Origin: M3007 sp044230315 | GTDB taxonomy: Bacteria; Bacteroidota; Bacteroidia; Chitinophagales; Saprospiraceae | Reading direction: 5' to 3' | Assembly (NCBI GenBank): GCA_044230315.1 | Contig: JBGARJ010000008.1 | Location: forward strand, 62,001-126,000 | DNA length: 64,000 nt | In this document: in pieces, positions 63,877 through 64,000 of the stretch | How the letters are laid out: each line of letters begins with the position of its first letter | Numbering within the stretch: position 1 is the stretch's first letter | Made by a program: the position numbers and the translations under genes | Notes under the pieces: generated by a model | What the model was told of the DNA's origin: nothing | The model's input: the letters and a program-made list of their open reading frames with translations, nothing else | The model's database searches: none

Positions 63877-64000
63877 ATGTCGAAATACAGAGCGTCCATG
63901 GCAGTCGAATGCAACAAACTTTTGCTCAACTGCATCATCGCCACCCGCACACCGCCACCCATGGCCTCGCGCCTGATCGGCATCACCCATACTGCTATGT
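63877..64000 (+). CDS. Partial gene, haloperoxidase/PAP2-like protein start
   Basis: The first 41 residues of a protein that runs past the window: after a short polar start (SKYRASMAVECNKLLLNCII) comes ATRTPPPMASRLIGITHTAM. The pattern PPP-x-ASR-x-IGI-x-HTAM resembles the conserved helix at the start of vanadium-dependent haloperoxidase-like (PAP2 fold) proteins, where His and the AM segment precede a DA. The gene follows the tape measure by 32 bp and is in the same operon. Identification rests on one short helix. Confidence 0.4.
   Translation, partial: MSKYRASMAVECNKLLLNCIIATRTPPPMASRLIGITHTAM

Overview
The window is high-GC chromosomal DNA from a Bacteroidota bacterium. Support for this comes from the type IX secretion (T9SS) C-terminal sorting domains on two large secreted proteins, several PorT-like or OMP-type beta-barrels, a SusC/OMP_b-brl-style TonB receptor without a linked TonB, and promoter-like TTTG-N19-TAnnTTTG elements typical of the Bacteroidota sigma factor. 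The gene set feels closest to Saprospiria/Chitinophagia-type organisms, but that finer placement is inference.

Positions 1-34100 are ordinary housekeeping and envelope DNA. In order it holds: a phospholipase D-like fragment, a Ppx/GppA phosphatase and an outer-membrane barrel; a PhnP-like metallo-hydrolase and a BioD/DRTGG-type P-loop protein; a TonB-type receptor; an ABC ATPase/permease operon with a well-formed promoter; a run of PhzF, acyltransferase, isoprenoid-synthase-like protein, GmhA and a barrel; Hsp20 and an ABC exporter; several secreted or outer-membrane proteins of unknown role; an AddA/RecB-like helicase whose nuclease end looks decayed; an M43 metalloprotease; dnaK; a T9SS-exported adhesin-like protein; and a UDP-glucuronate decarboxylase/rmlB pair. 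Two strong hairpin terminators, a 90-bp nonamer tandem repeat and a perfect 30-bp inverted repeat lie between these genes.

Positions 34610-64000 are one long plus-strand operon encoding an extracellular contractile injection system (eCIS) of the Afp/PVC/MAC/AlgoCIS type. The order is: Pvc16_N/DUF4255 cap, unknown 436-aa protein, single sheath, two unknown Cys-containing helical proteins, two tube proteins, DUF5908 peptide, LysM hub adaptor, VgrG-like spike, PAAR tip, gp25-like wedge, baseplate J (Afp11-like), a tail fibre with an S74-type chaperone end, a giant 2961-aa baseplate-like protein, an unknown 1009-aa protein, the CIS tape-measure protein, and the start of a haloperoxidase-like protein cut by the window edge. 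The AAA+ ATPase normally found in eCIS loci is not seen and may lie beyond position 64000.

The parts least explained by known eCIS are the giant protein, built largely from about twenty degenerate YegP/DUF1508-like modules of about 50 residues, the helical protein pair between sheath and tube, and the fibre with a natural histidine cluster. Apart from the partial haloperoxidase-like gene, no toxin or effector is recognisable, so the cargo is either downstream, elsewhere, or hidden among the unknown proteins.
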